Below the pieces are notes generated by a model, which saw only the letters and a program-made list of their open reading frames with translations, had not been told where the DNA came from and did not search any database. A DNA stretch of 64,000 nt. Source: Henriciella sp. (lineage in GTDB: Bacteria > Pseudomonadota > Alphaproteobacteria > Caulobacterales > Hyphomonadaceae). A program made the position numbers and the translations under genes. Position 1 is the stretch's first letter, and every line of letters begins with the position of its first letter. The stretch is from NCBI GenBank assembly GCA_013213785.1, contig JABSPZ010000006.1, positions 1 to 64,000 on the forward strand. The letters run 5' to 3'. Of the stretch, positions 53,173 through 62,834 are shown in pieces.

Positions 53173-54630
53173 ATGTTTGACGCGCTAACAGACCGCCTCG
53201 GCGGGGTATTTGACGGACTTCTCGGGCGCGGTGCGCTGACCGAGAAAGACGTGACGGCTGCGCTGCGCGAAATTCGAGTAGCTTTGCTTGAAGCCGACGT
53301 CGCCCTTCCTGTCGTCAAAGACTTCATTGCTTCGATCAAAGACAAAGCGGTTGGCGAAGATGTCATCCGATCGGTCAAACCGGGTCAGCAAGTCGTCAAA
53401 ATCGTTCATGATGGCTTGGTTGAGCTGCTCGGCGGTGACGAAGCTGAGACAGGCCTGCGCGTTGATAACCCGCCAGCCGTTGTGATGATGGCGGGCCTTC
53501 AGGGCTCGGGTAAAACCACCACGACCGGTAAGCTCGCCAAGCGTTTGGCGGAGCGCGACAAGAAAAAAGTCCTGCTCGCCTCGCTCGACACACGTCGTCC
53601 AGCGGCAATGGAACAGCTTGCCATCCTCGCAGACCAGTGCGGCGACAATGTTACGTCCCTGCCAATCATTGACGGGCAAGCACCAGCCGAGATTGCCAGG
53701 CGCGCGCTGCAAGCTGCGAAACTGGGCGGCCATGATGTGGTCTTCCTCGATACCGCAGGCCGGACCTCAATCGACGAACAGATGATGGCTGAGGCGAGCG
53801 AGATCGCAAAGATCGCTCAGCCAAACGAAACCCTTCTGGTCGCCGACTCTCTCACCGGTCAAGACGCCGTCGAAACCGCAAGCCGGTTCCATGAGCGTCT
53901 GCCTCTAACGGGTTTGATCCTGACCCGAATGGATGGCGATGGCCGCGGCGGTGCAGCGCTGTCTATGCGCGCGGTCACAGGCCTCCCGATTAAATTCCTT
54001 GGTACGGGCGAAAAGCTAGACGGGCTCGATGCCTTTGACGCCAAACGCCTTGCAGGCCGTATCCTTGGCCAAGGCGACATTGTCTCGTTGGTGGAAAAAG
54101 CTGGCGACCAGATGGACGCCGAAAAAGCTGAAAAGATGGCCAAGAAAATGGCCAAGGGGCAGTTCGATCTGGACGACCTCGCACAGCAACTTCAGCAAAT
54201 GCAGAAAATGGGCGGCCTTGGCGGCATTATGGGCCTTCTGCCTGGCGCCAAGAAAGCCAAACAAGCCCTCGACGCCTCAGGCATGGATGACAAAGTGATC
54301 GCGCGCCAAGCCGCGATCATCTCCTCCATGACCAAGAAAGAGCGCGCCAAACCGGCCCTCCTCAATGCCTCGCGCCGCAAGCGGATCGCAGCGGGCGCGG
54401 GCGTCACCGTCCAAGACGTCAACCGCGTCCTCAAAATGCACAAGCAAATGGCCGGCATGATGAAGAAAATGTCCAAGGGCGGCATGAAGGGCATGATGAA
54501 CATGATGGGCCAAGCCGGCGTATCGCCAGCCGACCTCGCCAAAATGGGCGGCGGCGCGGCGATGCACGGCGGAATGCCTGGCGCGGGCGGACTGCCGAAC
54601 ATCCCAGGGCTGACTGGGGGTAAGAAATGA
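53173..54630 (+). CDS. ffh: Ffh, signal recognition particle GTPase
   Basis: 485 residues in the standard N-G-M layout. The N domain begins MFDALTDRLGGVFDGLLGRG. The G domain has P-loop GLQGSGKTTTTGKLAKRL, DTRRPAAMEQL, VVFLDTAGRT and TRMDGDGRGGAALS, TGEKLDGLDAF. The M domain is methionine-rich (MHKQMAGMMKKMSKGGMKGMMNMMGQ) with the RNA-binding GASRRKR-like motif ASRRKRIAAGAGV. It binds signal sequences at the ribosome and delivers them to FtsY. It heads the ffh-(small membrane protein)-chorismate mutase-rpsP operon. Confidence 0.96.
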   Translation: MFDALTDRLGGVFDGLLGRGALTEKDVTAALREIRVALLEADVALPVVKDFIASIKDKAVGEDVIRSVKPGQQVVKIVHDGLVELLGGDEAETGLRVDNPPAVVMMAGLQGSGKTTTTGKLAKRLAERDKKKVLLASLDTRRPAAMEQLAILADQCGDNVTSLPIIDGQAPAEIARRALQAAKLGGHDVVFLDTAGRTSIDEQMMAEASEIAKIAQPNETLLVADSLTGQDAVETASRFHERLPLTGLILTRMDGDGRGGAALSMRAVTGLPIKFLGTGEKLDGLDAFDAKRLAGRILGQGDIVSLVEKAGDQMDAEKAEKMAKKMAKGQFDLDDLAQQLQQMQKMGGLGGIMGLLPGAKKAKQALDASGMDDKVIARQAAIISSMTKKERAKPALLNASRRKRIAAGAGVTVQDVNRVLKMHKQMAGMMKKMSKGGMKGMMNMMGQAGVSPADLAKMGGGAAMHGGMPGAGGLPNIPGLTGGKK

Positions 54631-54833
54631 CCCCGTCAGATCTCCGAAAATATGTTTACGTTTTTTGCATTGCGAACTTGATCGGCCTGCTCGGATATGT
54701 GGCCGTTGCCTGCTTTTCGTCGATCGAGGTTAGTCACAATATCATGCTGTTGCTCGGGAACGGAGCACTGGTGCCATTTGTAGTGTTCAAAATGTTCGCG
54801 CGAAGCGTTGGCGGATATGAGGAAGACAAATGA
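54627..54833 (+). CDS. Small two-helix membrane protein in the ffh operon
   Basis: 68 residues beginning MTPSDLRKYVYVFCIANLIG. Two hydrophobic helices are present (VFCIANLIGLLGYVAVACF and ILLGNGALVPFVVFKM). I do not recognise a family. The ATG overlaps the ffh stop (ATGA) and its own stop overlaps the chorismate mutase ATG, so it is translated in a coupled chain with both. The tight overlaps at each end argue that it is a real gene. Its place next to Ffh invites a role near membrane protein insertion, but nothing in the sequence proves this. Confidence 0.65.
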   Translation: MTPSDLRKYVYVFCIANLIGLLGYVAVACFSSIEVSHNIMLLLGNGALVPFVVFKMFARSVGGYEEDK

Positions 54834-55144
54834 CCTCCCCAATCGATCAACTCACCCAATACCGCGCCAGCATCGACAATCTCGATGCCATCCTACTGCA
54901 CACACTGGCAGAGCGGTTCAAAGTGACCCAAGCCGTCGGCAAGCTGAAAGCTGAGCATGATATGCCACCAGCCGATAAAGCCCGTGAAGCGCGCCAGATA
55001 GAGCGCCTGCGGACCCTCGCCGAAGAGAGCAATCTCGATCCGGTCTTTGCCGAAAAATTTCTGAATTTCATCGTGGCGGAAGTGATCCGTCACCACGAAA
55101 AATTAAGGGGTTCTGCCCCGAACCCCGAGACGCCGAACACTTAG
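54830..55144 (+). CDS. Chorismate mutase (AroQ type)
   Basis: 104 residues, all helical. QYRASIDNLDAILLHTLAERFKVTQAVGKLKAEHDMPPADKAREARQIERLRTLAEE carries the AroQ active-site residues: the first Arg, Asp of IDNLD, Arg/Lys of ERFKVTQAVGKLK and the late Glu/Gln region. It converts chorismate to prephenate for phenylalanine and tyrosine. Its position between ffh and rpsP is conserved in alphaproteobacteria. The start overlaps the preceding stop by four bases (ATGA). Confidence 0.9.
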   Translation: MTSPIDQLTQYRASIDNLDAILLHTLAERFKVTQAVGKLKAEHDMPPADKAREARQIERLRTLAEESNLDPVFAEKFLNFIVAEVIRHHEKLRGSAPNPETPNT

Positions 55145-55153
55145 GAGTAAACC

Positions 55154-55672
55154 ATGGCCCTCAAAATTCGACTCGCCCGCGGCGGGTCTAAAAAACGCCC
55201 TTTCTACAGCGTTGTTGTCGCTGACAGCCGTATGCCACGCGACGGCCGTTTCATCGAAAAGATCGGGACCTATGACCCGCGTCTGCCAAAAGACAGCGAA
55301 AGCCGCGTTCAGATCGACGGCCAAAAAGCTGCTGACTGGATCAAGAAAGGCGCCAAGCCAACAGATCGCGTTGCGCGCTTCCTGAGCCAAATCACGCTCG
55401 AAGGCGAAAAAGCCCCTGTCTACGGCTGGAAAGCCAGCAACAACCCACAAAAGGGTGAGCCAGGTACGAAAGCAAAAGAGCGCCTAGAAGAAAAAGCGGA
55501 AAAAGAAGCCGCACGCAAAGAAGCTGAAAAAGAAGCCAAAGCGGCTGCGAAGGCTGAAAAAGAAGCTGCGAAAGCCGCTGAAGCTGAAGCTGCTGCTGCG
55601 GAAGAAGAAGCTGCTGCGGAAGAAGAAGCCCCTGCTGAAGAAGCTGCTGCAGAAGAAGAAAAGTCTGAATAA
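55154..55672 (+). CDS. rpsP: Ribosomal protein bS16 with long acidic tail
   Basis: 172 residues, about twice the usual 80-90. The first 85 are a normal S16 ([41 protein letters not shown]). The rest is a low complexity tail of Ala, Glu and Lys ([18 protein letters not shown], then [18 protein letters not shown]). Extended S16 tails occur in several alphaproteobacteria. It belongs to the 30S subunit. In most relatives rimM, trmD and rplS follow, but here a terminator and an opposite-strand gene follow. Confidence 0.94.
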   Translation: MALKIRLARGGSKKRPFYSVVVADSRMPRDGRFIEKIGTYDPRLPKDSESRVQIDGQKAADWIKKGAKPTDRVARFLSQITLEGEKAPVYGWKASNNPQKGEPGTKAKERLEEKAEKEAARKEAEKEAKAAAKAEKEAAKAAEAEAAAAEEEAAAEEEAPAEEAAAEEEKSE

Positions 55673-55696
55673 GACGCTTCTCAATTTACATTATGG

Positions 55697-55724
55697 AAAA
55701 CCCCGGCCCTTGGCTGGGGTTTTT
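55697..55724. terminator. Intrinsic terminator after rpsP
   Basis: AAAACCCC (55697-55704) pairs with GGGGTTTT (55716-55723) with an inner GGCC/GGC extension and a run of five T. It ends the ffh-rpsP operon and, read the other way, the HEPN-like gene. Confidence 0.88.
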
Positions 55725-56221
55725 CAGTATGGCGCCGCGATAAATTCAGCCATCGCCTCAATCGCGTTCAAATCAGCTTGCAGGGCTGCCTGCTGATCCG
55801 GCGTGACCAAGTCGTCCAAAACCGGCTGTATCACGATGAGATGGCGTACCGTTCGCGTCGCGACCGGCATAGCGCGGCTTAGCGTATCGGCGCTGACATG
55901 CCAAAGCGCGCCGCGCGGATGCATGAAGGCATTCCGCGCCTCGACCAGACGATCAAAGCTTTGCCGCGCCGCAGCTCCAAAAGGCAGCGTGAATGGCGCA
56001 GGCAATCTGTCTTTAGACGCTGCACGCAGGAGAAGCTCTGTTCCCCCAGCTTGCGCCGGAATAGCATCACCCGCCGCGCGCAGGGCCAAGACGGCGGCTT
56101 GCTGCGCCATCAGGACGCCGCCAGTAACGACCCATGGATCGAAGCCGGACTCACTAGAATAGGCTTCAAACCGCTGCGCGGTGAACCGAACGGTCTCGCA
56201 AAGCGCGGTCTCTGGCGTCAT
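55724..56221 (-). CDS. HEPN-like helical protein
   Basis: 165 residues predicted nearly all helical, with no signal or membrane segment. The stretch SFDRLVEARNAFMHPRG contains R96-N-A-F-M-H101, the Rx4H (RNxxxH) signature of HEPN domains that cut RNA in many toxins and defence systems. The surrounding helices fit this fold. No antitoxin-like nucleotidyltransferase is adjacent, so if active it would need other control, or it may be a non-catalytic helical bundle. The start overlaps the M28 peptidase stop (ATGA), so the two genes are coupled. Confidence 0.6.
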   Translation of the reverse strand: MTPETALCETVRFTAQRFEAYSSESGFDPWVVTGGVLMAQQAAVLALRAAGDAIPAQAGGTELLLRAASKDRLPAPFTLPFGAAARQSFDRLVEARNAFMHPRGALWHVSADTLSRAMPVATRTVRHLIVIQPVLDDLVTPDQQAALQADLNAIEAMAEFIAAPY

Positions 56222-57639
56222 TCGGTTCCTGGTGCTTCAATTTCGGGCTGTTTGCGGAAATCCCAACCGGTTTCGGCGGCGATGTAGGTGAAGGCCGCAT
56301 AGACGGCGACGTTTTGGCGAAACTCTTCCGGGTCAATCTTATCGAACGTATCATCCGGCGTGTGATGATAGTCAAAATAATCCATGCCGTTCTGGCCCGG
56401 AGTGACGACTGGAACCCCGGCGCGCGCGAGAATGCCAATATCCGGACCGCCAAAGGCGCGATTGTCGTCCGGCGTGACGCCAAGCGGCATGAGCAAGTTC
56501 TGGATGGTGCGTGCGTAAGGCAACGCCGCCTCGCCGAACCGTGTCTGAAAGCGCCAGATTGGGCCTGCGCCGAAATCGCTTTCGGCGGCCAGTATATGCT
56601 TGTCGAGATCGTCCCCATGCTCGCGGGCATAGGCGGTTGCGCCGAACAAGCCGACTTCTTCCGCACCGTACAGAACCACGCGAATGGTCCGCCGCGGGCG
56701 TTCAGGCAGATCTGCGATCAGCATGGCCGCGCCAACCACAATCCCACACCCGGCGCCATCATCAAGGGCGCCCGTGCCGAGATCCCAGCTGTCCAGATGA
56801 CAGCCGATCAGCACGATCTCGTCGCTGAGATCAGTACCTCTAAGCTCCGCAATCACATTGCCGGAGGGCGCATTGGTTTTGATTTCCGTTTGAATATCGA
56901 CAGAGACCGAGACAGATCCGCGCTCCAGGAGGCGGGTGAGTTGATCTGCATCCGGCCCTGAAATCGCGGCGACAGGGCCAGCGCCCTCCGCGCCATCGCG
57001 CGCCATGATGCCAGTATGCGGCATCCGGTGCGGCTGTGTCCCGACCGAGCGGATCAAACAGGCCAGCGCGCCTTTGCTCGAGGCTGCCTCTGCGCACTGA
57101 CTGCGCTTGCGGACCGCCATGCCATAGCCAGACCCATCCATGGTCTTGATCATGGTTTCGTCTATAAAGACGATTTTTCCATCGACTTTGGAAATCGGGG
57201 CCGCCCGTAATTCAGCGAGGCTTTCAAAGCGGACGACTTTGCCCGTGACACCGCCTTTTGGCGTCGCCGTTGATCCACCAAGCGCAGTTGCTACGAGTGG
57301 CTGCGGGCTCGGAGAGATGACCGAGACTGATTCTGATTTTCGCGACCAGAATGGGATTTCAAACGGTTCGACACGCACCTCATCGAAGCCAAGTTCGGTC
57401 AGTTCTGTCGCCGACCAAGCGCGAGCGCGGGCCTCCGATTCAGACCCCGCCAAACGCTGCCCAACCTCGGTCGTCAAATCCTCGACAAAGGCCAAGCCGA
57501 TATCATCATTTCCGGCCTGTTCGATCAGAAACTGAACCGTGCGTTCAATCTCGAGAGATAGGTCAGCTGGCTCTTGCGCGGCCCCCGTAAGGGACACTGC
57601 ACAGGATGCGACTCCCGCCGCAATCATGCGTTTGAACAT
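56218..57639 (-). CDS. Secreted M28 zinc aminopeptidase
   Basis: 473 residues from ATG 57639. A signal peptide (MIAAGVASCAVSLTGAAQ) exports it. A PA-like inserted domain (GVTGKVVRFESLAELRAAPISKVDGKIVFID) is followed by the M28 catalytic part: GCHLDSWDLGTGALDDGAG (His and Asp ligands), VVLYGAEEVGLFGA (catalytic and ligand Glu), AAESDFGAG and YFDYHHTPDDT (His). Likely an aminopeptidase of the glutamate carboxypeptidase II/Q-like group. The ORF runs farther upstream to 57768 but overlaps the azoreductase gene. The end overlaps the HEPN-like gene by four bases. Confidence 0.9.
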   Translation of the reverse strand: MFKRMIAAGVASCAVSLTGAAQEPADLSLEIERTVQFLIEQAGNDDIGLAFVEDLTTEVGQRLAGSESEARARAWSATELTELGFDEVRVEPFEIPFWSRKSESVSVISPSPQPLVATALGGSTATPKGGVTGKVVRFESLAELRAAPISKVDGKIVFIDETMIKTMDGSGYGMAVRKRSQCAEAASSKGALACLIRSVGTQPHRMPHTGIMARDGAEGAGPVAAISGPDADQLTRLLERGSVSVSVDIQTEIKTNAPSGNVIAELRGTDLSDEIVLIGCHLDSWDLGTGALDDGAGCGIVVGAAMLIADLPERPRRTIRVVLYGAEEVGLFGATAYAREHGDDLDKHILAAESDFGAGPIWRFQTRFGEAALPYARTIQNLLMPLGVTPDDNRAFGGPDIGILARAGVPVVTPGQNGMDYFDYHHTPDDTFDKIDPEEFRQNVAVYAAFTYIAAETGWDFRKQPEIEAPGTE

Positions 57640-57715
57640 AGTAAATCTCTCCCAAGTCGATTGGGAGAGATTAGTAGGATTTGCTACAGCGTCTAGGGTA
57701 AATGGGCGGGCGTGA

Positions 57716-58306
57716 TTAGGCCGCCAGCGCTGCAATTTGCTCGCGCGCCGCTGCCAGTTTCTCATCACCGGTCGCCATCAACTGATCGGCTGCGATGATT
57801 GAGACGTCATGAATACCGACAAAGCCGAGGACATGGCGCACATAAGGGGTTGCGAAGTCGATCTCCGATCCAGATTGCGTGCCGCCGGATGCGATCACGA
57901 CATAAGCCTTTTTGCCTTCGAGCAAGCCGACAGGTCCATTCTCAGTATATTTAAAGGTCTTGCGGGCGCGCGCGATCATGTCGACCCAGGCTTTGAAGGT
58001 CGCGGGTACGCCAAAATTATAGATCGGGACGCCGAGGACGAGCGTATCGGCCGCTTCGATCTCTTCAATCAAGGTATCGGAAAGTTCGAGAACCTTTTTC
58101 TGATCATCAGAGCGATCTTCTTCAGGCGTGAAGTTTGCACCGACCCAAGTTTCAGAAATAAGCGGCAGCGGCGACAAACCGATCTCGCGCTTCGTTACCT
58201 CGATACCAGTGTCAGAGAGCGCGTCTACAAGATGTTGCGAGAGCTCTCGAGAAACAGATCCAGCCTGACGGGCTGATGCGTCTACATGTAAAATTTTTCG
58301 GGCCAT
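57716..58306 (-). CDS. azoR: FMN-dependent NADH-azoreductase (AzoR)
   Basis: 196 residues of the flavodoxin-like fold. The N-terminal KILHVDASARQAGSVSRELSQ binds the FMN phosphate, VLGVPIYNFGVPATFKAWVDMIARARKTFKY is the diagnostic central stretch, and VVIASGGTQSGSEIDFATPYVRHVLGFVGI follows. It reduces quinones and azo compounds with NADH in two-electron steps and limits redox cycling. It is a single gene, divergent from the 2OG oxygenase. Confidence 0.92.
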   Translation of the reverse strand: MARKILHVDASARQAGSVSRELSQHLVDALSDTGIEVTKREIGLSPLPLISETWVGANFTPEEDRSDDQKKVLELSDTLIEEIEAADTLVLGVPIYNFGVPATFKAWVDMIARARKTFKYTENGPVGLLEGKKAYVVIASGGTQSGSEIDFATPYVRHVLGFVGIHDVSIIAADQLMATGDEKLAAAREQIAALAA

Positions 58307-58467
58307 TCATGCCTCCATTTGTGTCGATGCAGACCAGATGGGCGCACACTCTCGTCCTGCACAGAACGAATTCCGGTCAAACAGTTATGCGGTTTTTGAA
58401 TAGGCTCGCTGTGACTCGTGCAAGTTCGGGCTTGCAAACGCCGCCTGAGGTCCGGCAAGTGGAGGCC

Positions 58468-59196
58468 ATGGATATACAAGACATACGCCTCAATCCCGCG
58501 CTCGACCTCGACCAAATTCGTGCGACCTATGCCGCTCAGTGCTTCGTGCAGATCCCGAACGTGTTCGCCGATGAGACGGCTCAGAAGATTGAGCAGATCC
58601 TGCGCCAAGAAACACCATGGCGCTTGATTTATACTGATCCTGGAAAGGGTGTCGTGCAACTCAGCGAGGCTGATTTGAAGGCCATGCCTCCGGCAGAATT
58701 TCAAAATCGTATGAACCTCGTGATGCAGGCGGCCACTCGAAACATTGGCTATTGTTATAATGGCTATCAGATGAATCACGCGCTGCGAGATGGCGCTGAT
58801 CCGCATCTACGATTGCATAACATTACGCGCTATTTGAACTCCCGAGCCTTTTTAGCGCTCGGCGAAGCGATCATCTCTGAGACTGGGCTGAGCAAAGTCG
58901 ACGCCCAAGCCACCTTCTTCAATCGCGGACACTTCCTGACCCGCCACATTGATGAAGGCGGCGCGCAACAATTGCGGGCGGCTTACACGCTTGGCTTTTC
59001 ACGCGGCTGGCAAACCGATTGGGGCGGGCAGTTGCAGTTCATTGATCGCGAAACAACCGACGTCACGAGCGCTTGGATCCCGCGCTGGAACACGTTGACC
59101 GTGTTTGATGGCCGCATGGTTCATTCGGTCAGCCCCATCTCGAATTTTGCAGGAGATGGCCGTTACTCAATCGTCGGCTGGTTCCGCAACGATTGA
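58468..59196 (+). CDS. 2-oxoglutarate/Fe(II) oxygenase (prolyl hydroxylase-like)
   Basis: 242 residues from ATG 58468 (GGAGG upstream). The double-stranded beta-helix core carries the iron ligands in HFLTRHIDEGG (HxD) and MVHSVSPIS (distal His), with the 2OG Arg in GRYSIVGWFR. It resembles prolyl 4-hydroxylase-like and Ofd1/TPA1-type enzymes that hydroxylate proteins. The substrate is unknown. A longer frame extends to 58276 with alternative ATGs (58387), but the family alignment begins near 58468. Convergent with the next gene. Confidence 0.85.
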   Translation: MDIQDIRLNPALDLDQIRATYAAQCFVQIPNVFADETAQKIEQILRQETPWRLIYTDPGKGVVQLSEADLKAMPPAEFQNRMNLVMQAATRNIGYCYNGYQMNHALRDGADPHLRLHNITRYLNSRAFLALGEAIISETGLSKVDAQATFFNRGHFLTRHIDEGGAQQLRAAYTLGFSRGWQTDWGGQLQFIDRETTDVTSAWIPRWNTLTVFDGRMVHSVSPISNFAGDGRYSIVGWFRND

Positions 59197-59204
59197 TATG
59201 AAAA

Positions 59205-59228
59205 GAGGCGCTACCAAAGCAGCGCCTC
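59205..59228. terminator. Bidirectional terminator hairpin
   Basis: GAGGCGCT (59205-59212) pairs perfectly with AGCGCCTC (59221-59228) with an eight-base loop between convergent genes. On the minus strand it is followed by TTTT. It is a probable terminator for the peroxiredoxin-like gene and the oxygenase gene. Confidence 0.75.
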
Positions 59229-59247
59229 CCTTAAAATATCCGATTGA

Positions 59248-59841
59248 TTATTGAGCGATCGGCGCGCCTTGATTGATCAAAGAGACCAGCTGAGGAATGC
59301 CTTCTGTCGGCGGGCGATCTACATAACCCTCCTCTTTTTGAACACCGGCCACTTCGCCGTCAGATTTGATATAGACAATCGCTGGGTGCGGAATGCCATC
59401 AAATCGGCTGCCTGCGGTCACGTCTTCATTACGCAATCCGAATGCGTCAATCGTTGCGGAATCTGTGTCAGACAGGAATGTGTAAGACAGCGACTTGTCG
59501 GCCGCGAATTCTGCGAGCGTCTCTGGCGTGTCATACGTGATCAGGTTCAAAGTCCAGCCGGCAGCTTCGAGGTCTGCTTTAACCGTTTCCAGCTCAAGCG
59601 CTTGGGCTTTGCAGTATGGGCACCAGTCCAAGGATCGGCTGAACACCAGGACAGCGCCATTCTCACCCGTGATACCTGCAAGATCGACCGCTTCGCCGGC
59701 GGCTGTGACAGCGGCAACGGTTGGCGCCACTGTGCCAGCTTCGACGCAAACCATATTGCTGGTCTCTGTGCTGTGATCATCTGCGAACGCCACTGCACCG
59801 GTCATCACCAGGGCTGACGCTGCCATTAAAGAACGAAACAT
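59248..59841 (-). CDS. Periplasmic peroxiredoxin-like protein (AhpC/TSA, CPYC)
   Basis: 197 residues with a signal peptide (MFRSLMAASALVMTGAVAFA). The thioredoxin fold holds FSRSLDWCPYCKAQALELE with Cys74 and Cys77, a CxxC not usual in typical peroxiredoxins, so a thiol reductase or disulfide role is possible. GIPHPAIVYIKSDGEV is the cis-Pro region (IPHP). Cys32 near the mature start may be a further redox residue. It acts in the periplasm, and the partner is unknown. Confidence 0.8.
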   Translation of the reverse strand: MFRSLMAASALVMTGAVAFADDHSTETSNMVCVEAGTVAPTVAAVTAAGEAVDLAGITGENGAVLVFSRSLDWCPYCKAQALELETVKADLEAAGWTLNLITYDTPETLAEFAADKSLSYTFLSDTDSATIDAFGLRNEDVTAGSRFDGIPHPAIVYIKSDGEVAGVQKEEGYVDRPPTEGIPQLVSLINQGAPIAQ

Positions 59842-59941
59842 GGGAGCAACCTTTCTATTCGTCTATCTTTGCGCCGTGCTTACAGGCCAGGCGGCCGCCT
59901 GAATAGGGCGTTCACAGCGGTGTGATGCGAGTGTGATGACT

Positions 59942-60331
59942 CTAACTCTTTTTAGGACTGACACCTGCGTATCGCCAGTATGGCCAGGCGATCGCGAGCA
60001 AAAACCCTAAAAACAAGACTTGAACAATGTATCCCCAGAAAATCGTCGGATCACCGAGATAGTTGTGGGACCAAGTGTTGATCCACACATCGCTGATCAT
60101 GATCAAAAGCGCGAGGATGATCGCCATTTTTGATCGCCGCCATAAGAGAAAAGCAGCGAGGAAGTCGAGTGGCAACAAGGACGTCCAATAGGCATTCACC
60201 CAATATGGTACGTAGTCATATGGCAACCAGCCATTACGCCAAACGTCCACAGCATGAATCAAACCACCAGCCGTGAATAAGGCAATAGCAATCCCAGTGC
60301 AGATCCTGATCCAAATAGACTCATCAGGCAT
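59942..60331 (-). CDS. Small membrane protein, four helices
   Basis: 129 residues from ATG 60331 (MPDESIWIRICTGIAIAL). Four hydrophobic helices: IWIRICTGIAIALFTAGGLI, YWTSLLPLDFLAAFLLWR, MAIILALLIMISDVWI and WGYIVQVLFLGFLLAIAWPYW. I do not recognise the family. It is short, basic at the end and alone; a longer start at 60418 would cover the mdh terminator and is rejected. Confidence 0.65.
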   Translation of the reverse strand: MPDESIWIRICTGIAIALFTAGGLIHAVDVWRNGWLPYDYVPYWVNAYWTSLLPLDFLAAFLLWRRSKMAIILALLIMISDVWINTWSHNYLGDPTIFWGYIVQVLFLGFLLAIAWPYWRYAGVSPKKS

Positions 60332-60364
60332 TGCCCACTCCCTCCTCTTGCTACGAAAAGCATG

Positions 60365-60397
60365 AAAAAACCCTCCGCTGGGATCAGCAAAGGGTTT
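60365..60397 (-). terminator. Intrinsic terminator after mdh
   Basis: AAACCCT (60368-60374) pairs with AGGGTTT (60391-60397) with inner GCTG/CAGC pairs around a four-base loop. Read on the minus strand it is followed by six T, so it ends the mdh transcript 25 bases after its stop. Confidence 0.88.
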
Positions 60398-60421
60398 CTT
60401 CAATTCTGGGTTGGTCAACCG

Positions 60422-61396
<975 letters not shown>

Positions 61397-61520
61397 CTAT
61401 AGAAATTGAACCATCTGGCGCCTCCCCTAGCCGAGCCAGGTCGCTCGCGCAATGTAACCTTGGTCGCAGGGGTAAAATTTGGGCTGGATTTGCTGCGCAA
61501 AATCAGACAACAGAGGGCAT

Positions 61521-61979
61521 ATGATACCCCGCGCGCGAAAATCTCCTGTCCCGCTCGACACCTGTCATTTGGCGAAAGCTATCGAAATGATTGGGGATCG
61601 TTGGACCCTTTTGATCCTGAGGGCGTCGCTGTTTGGCGTCCGCCGTTTCGATGATTTTCAAAAGGAATTGGGCATTCCGCGCACGGTTCTGTCGGGTCGC
61701 CTGGCAAACCTGGTCGAGAATGGGGTGCTTGAAAAGCAGACCTATAAAGAGGACGGCAAACGCGCGCGTCCTGAATATATTTTGACCGAAGCGGGTGAAG
61801 GCCTGCGCCCTGTTTTAATGGCGCTGACCCAATGGGGCGATGATTTTGCCAGTGATGGCGCCCTGCCCCCGATCACGTTTACGCATGCCAAGAGCCGCCA
61901 GAAAGTACGGCCGGCTTTTGTCGATGAAGATGGTCGAGAGACGCCTTTATCGGAAACGCGCGTTTCGCTGAGACGCTAG
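61521..61979 (+). CDS. HxlR-family transcriptional regulator
   Basis: 152 residues from ATG 61521 (AGAGGG upstream). The winged helix reads CHLAKAIEMIGDRWTLLILRASLFGVRRFDDFQKELGIPRTVLSGRLANLVENGVLEKQTY, the MarR-like HxlR pattern with WTLLILR and FxxFQ. CHLAKA includes a cysteine close to the start that in HypR/YodB-type members acts as the redox sensor, so this may respond to electrophiles or disulfide stress. Targets unknown. Divergent from mdh. Confidence 0.88.
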   Translation: MIPRARKSPVPLDTCHLAKAIEMIGDRWTLLILRASLFGVRRFDDFQKELGIPRTVLSGRLANLVENGVLEKQTYKEDGKRARPEYILTEAGEGLRPVLMALTQWGDDFASDGALPPITFTHAKSRQKVRPAFVDEDGRETPLSETRVSLRR

Positions 61980-62521
61980 CGGGCTTTACCCCAAACCCGT
62001 AGAGGATCGAACGCGCCGGTCTCCGCAGCCTTCTGCAATTGCGCCAATTGATCGCCAACCGGGCTGCCGCTTTCGAGCACACCGCGTCCGTAAAGCGCCT
62101 GATCGAGACGGCAAATCCGTTCAAACAGGTTTTCAGACCGCTCAACGAGATCCAGAAAGACATCCGGTAAGCCGCGACCACGCTGCGCGCTCGCGTCGAG
62201 CGCCGGGTCCTCGCGGCTGATACGGTATTTGCTCTGCATCGCATCGTTCGGGTGCATATCACCGTCCCGCACGGCCTTTTGCATGACCAGCCAGCTCGCC
62301 GCCTGCATTAAGCGCGTCGTCAGCTCCATGCTCCAAGCGGCATAGGTGAGGCTCGCTTCACGCGGCAGACTGGAGGAGAGTTTGCGGCCGGGGCCGTCTA
62401 GGTAAGAGGCCGTTTCTTCAACCAGAGCCATGCCGTCAACGAAGACTTTTTCGAACACTTTGCCGTCCGTAAACGACAGGTCCGTGAGTTCAGACGGCGA
62501 AGAGTTTGATTGATCAACCAT
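61976..62521 (-). CDS. DUF1465 family protein
   Basis: 181 residues matching the alphaproteobacterial DUF1465 family: ALVEETASYLDGPGRKLSSSLPREASLTYAAWSMELTTRLMQAASWLVMQKAVRDGD, with LVERSENLFERICRLDQALYG. It is helical and cytoplasmic with no catalytic motif. Its function is unknown; the family is almost confined to alphaproteobacteria and is often found next to rpmE or DUF1192 genes. Its end overlaps the HxlR stop by four bases (convergent). Confidence 0.82.
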   Translation of the reverse strand: MVDQSNSSPSELTDLSFTDGKVFEKVFVDGMALVEETASYLDGPGRKLSSSLPREASLTYAAWSMELTTRLMQAASWLVMQKAVRDGDMHPNDAMQSKYRISREDPALDASAQRGRGLPDVFLDLVERSENLFERICRLDQALYGRGVLESGSPVGDQLAQLQKAAETGAFDPLRVWGKAR

Positions 62522-62586
62522 GCTCGAACAGCTCTCAGAATTGGCACATATGCGGAGAGAATACCCCGGCGCTTCCTTAGAAGACC

Positions 62587-62763
62587 TTAATCACTCCCAC
62601 CAAAAAGTGCATCAGCTACAGATTTGTGTGACTGCTTTTTGTTGAGTTCAGCTTCACAGGCCGCGATTTCAGCCTGTAATTCTTCGATCCGCTCTTTCAG
62701 TTCCTCGACCGAAAGCCGTTCCAAATCGAGCTTTTTTTCCGGGATCGGCTCATCTTCAAACAT
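62587..62763 (-). CDS. DUF1192 family protein
   Basis: 58 residues: MFEDEPIPEKKLDLERLSVE and ELKERIEELQAEIAACEAELNKKQSHKSVADALFG. This is the DUF1192 pattern, a short acidic start and a coiled-coil helix ending in ADALF. It is small, cytoplasmic and of unknown role, conserved beside the PIG3 oxidoreductase in alphaproteobacteria. The ATG at 62763 gives the family length; the frame extends farther upstream only as non-coding sequence over the divergent gene. Confidence 0.82.
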   Translation of the reverse strand: MFEDEPIPEKKLDLERLSVEELKERIEELQAEIAACEAELNKKQSHKSVADALFGGSD

Positions 62764-62834
62764 GGTTTGCTCTTTCCCACTTGGTTTCCTGACCTCTATG
62801 TAGGCAAGAAGACGAAAACAAACAGGAGTGTCAA

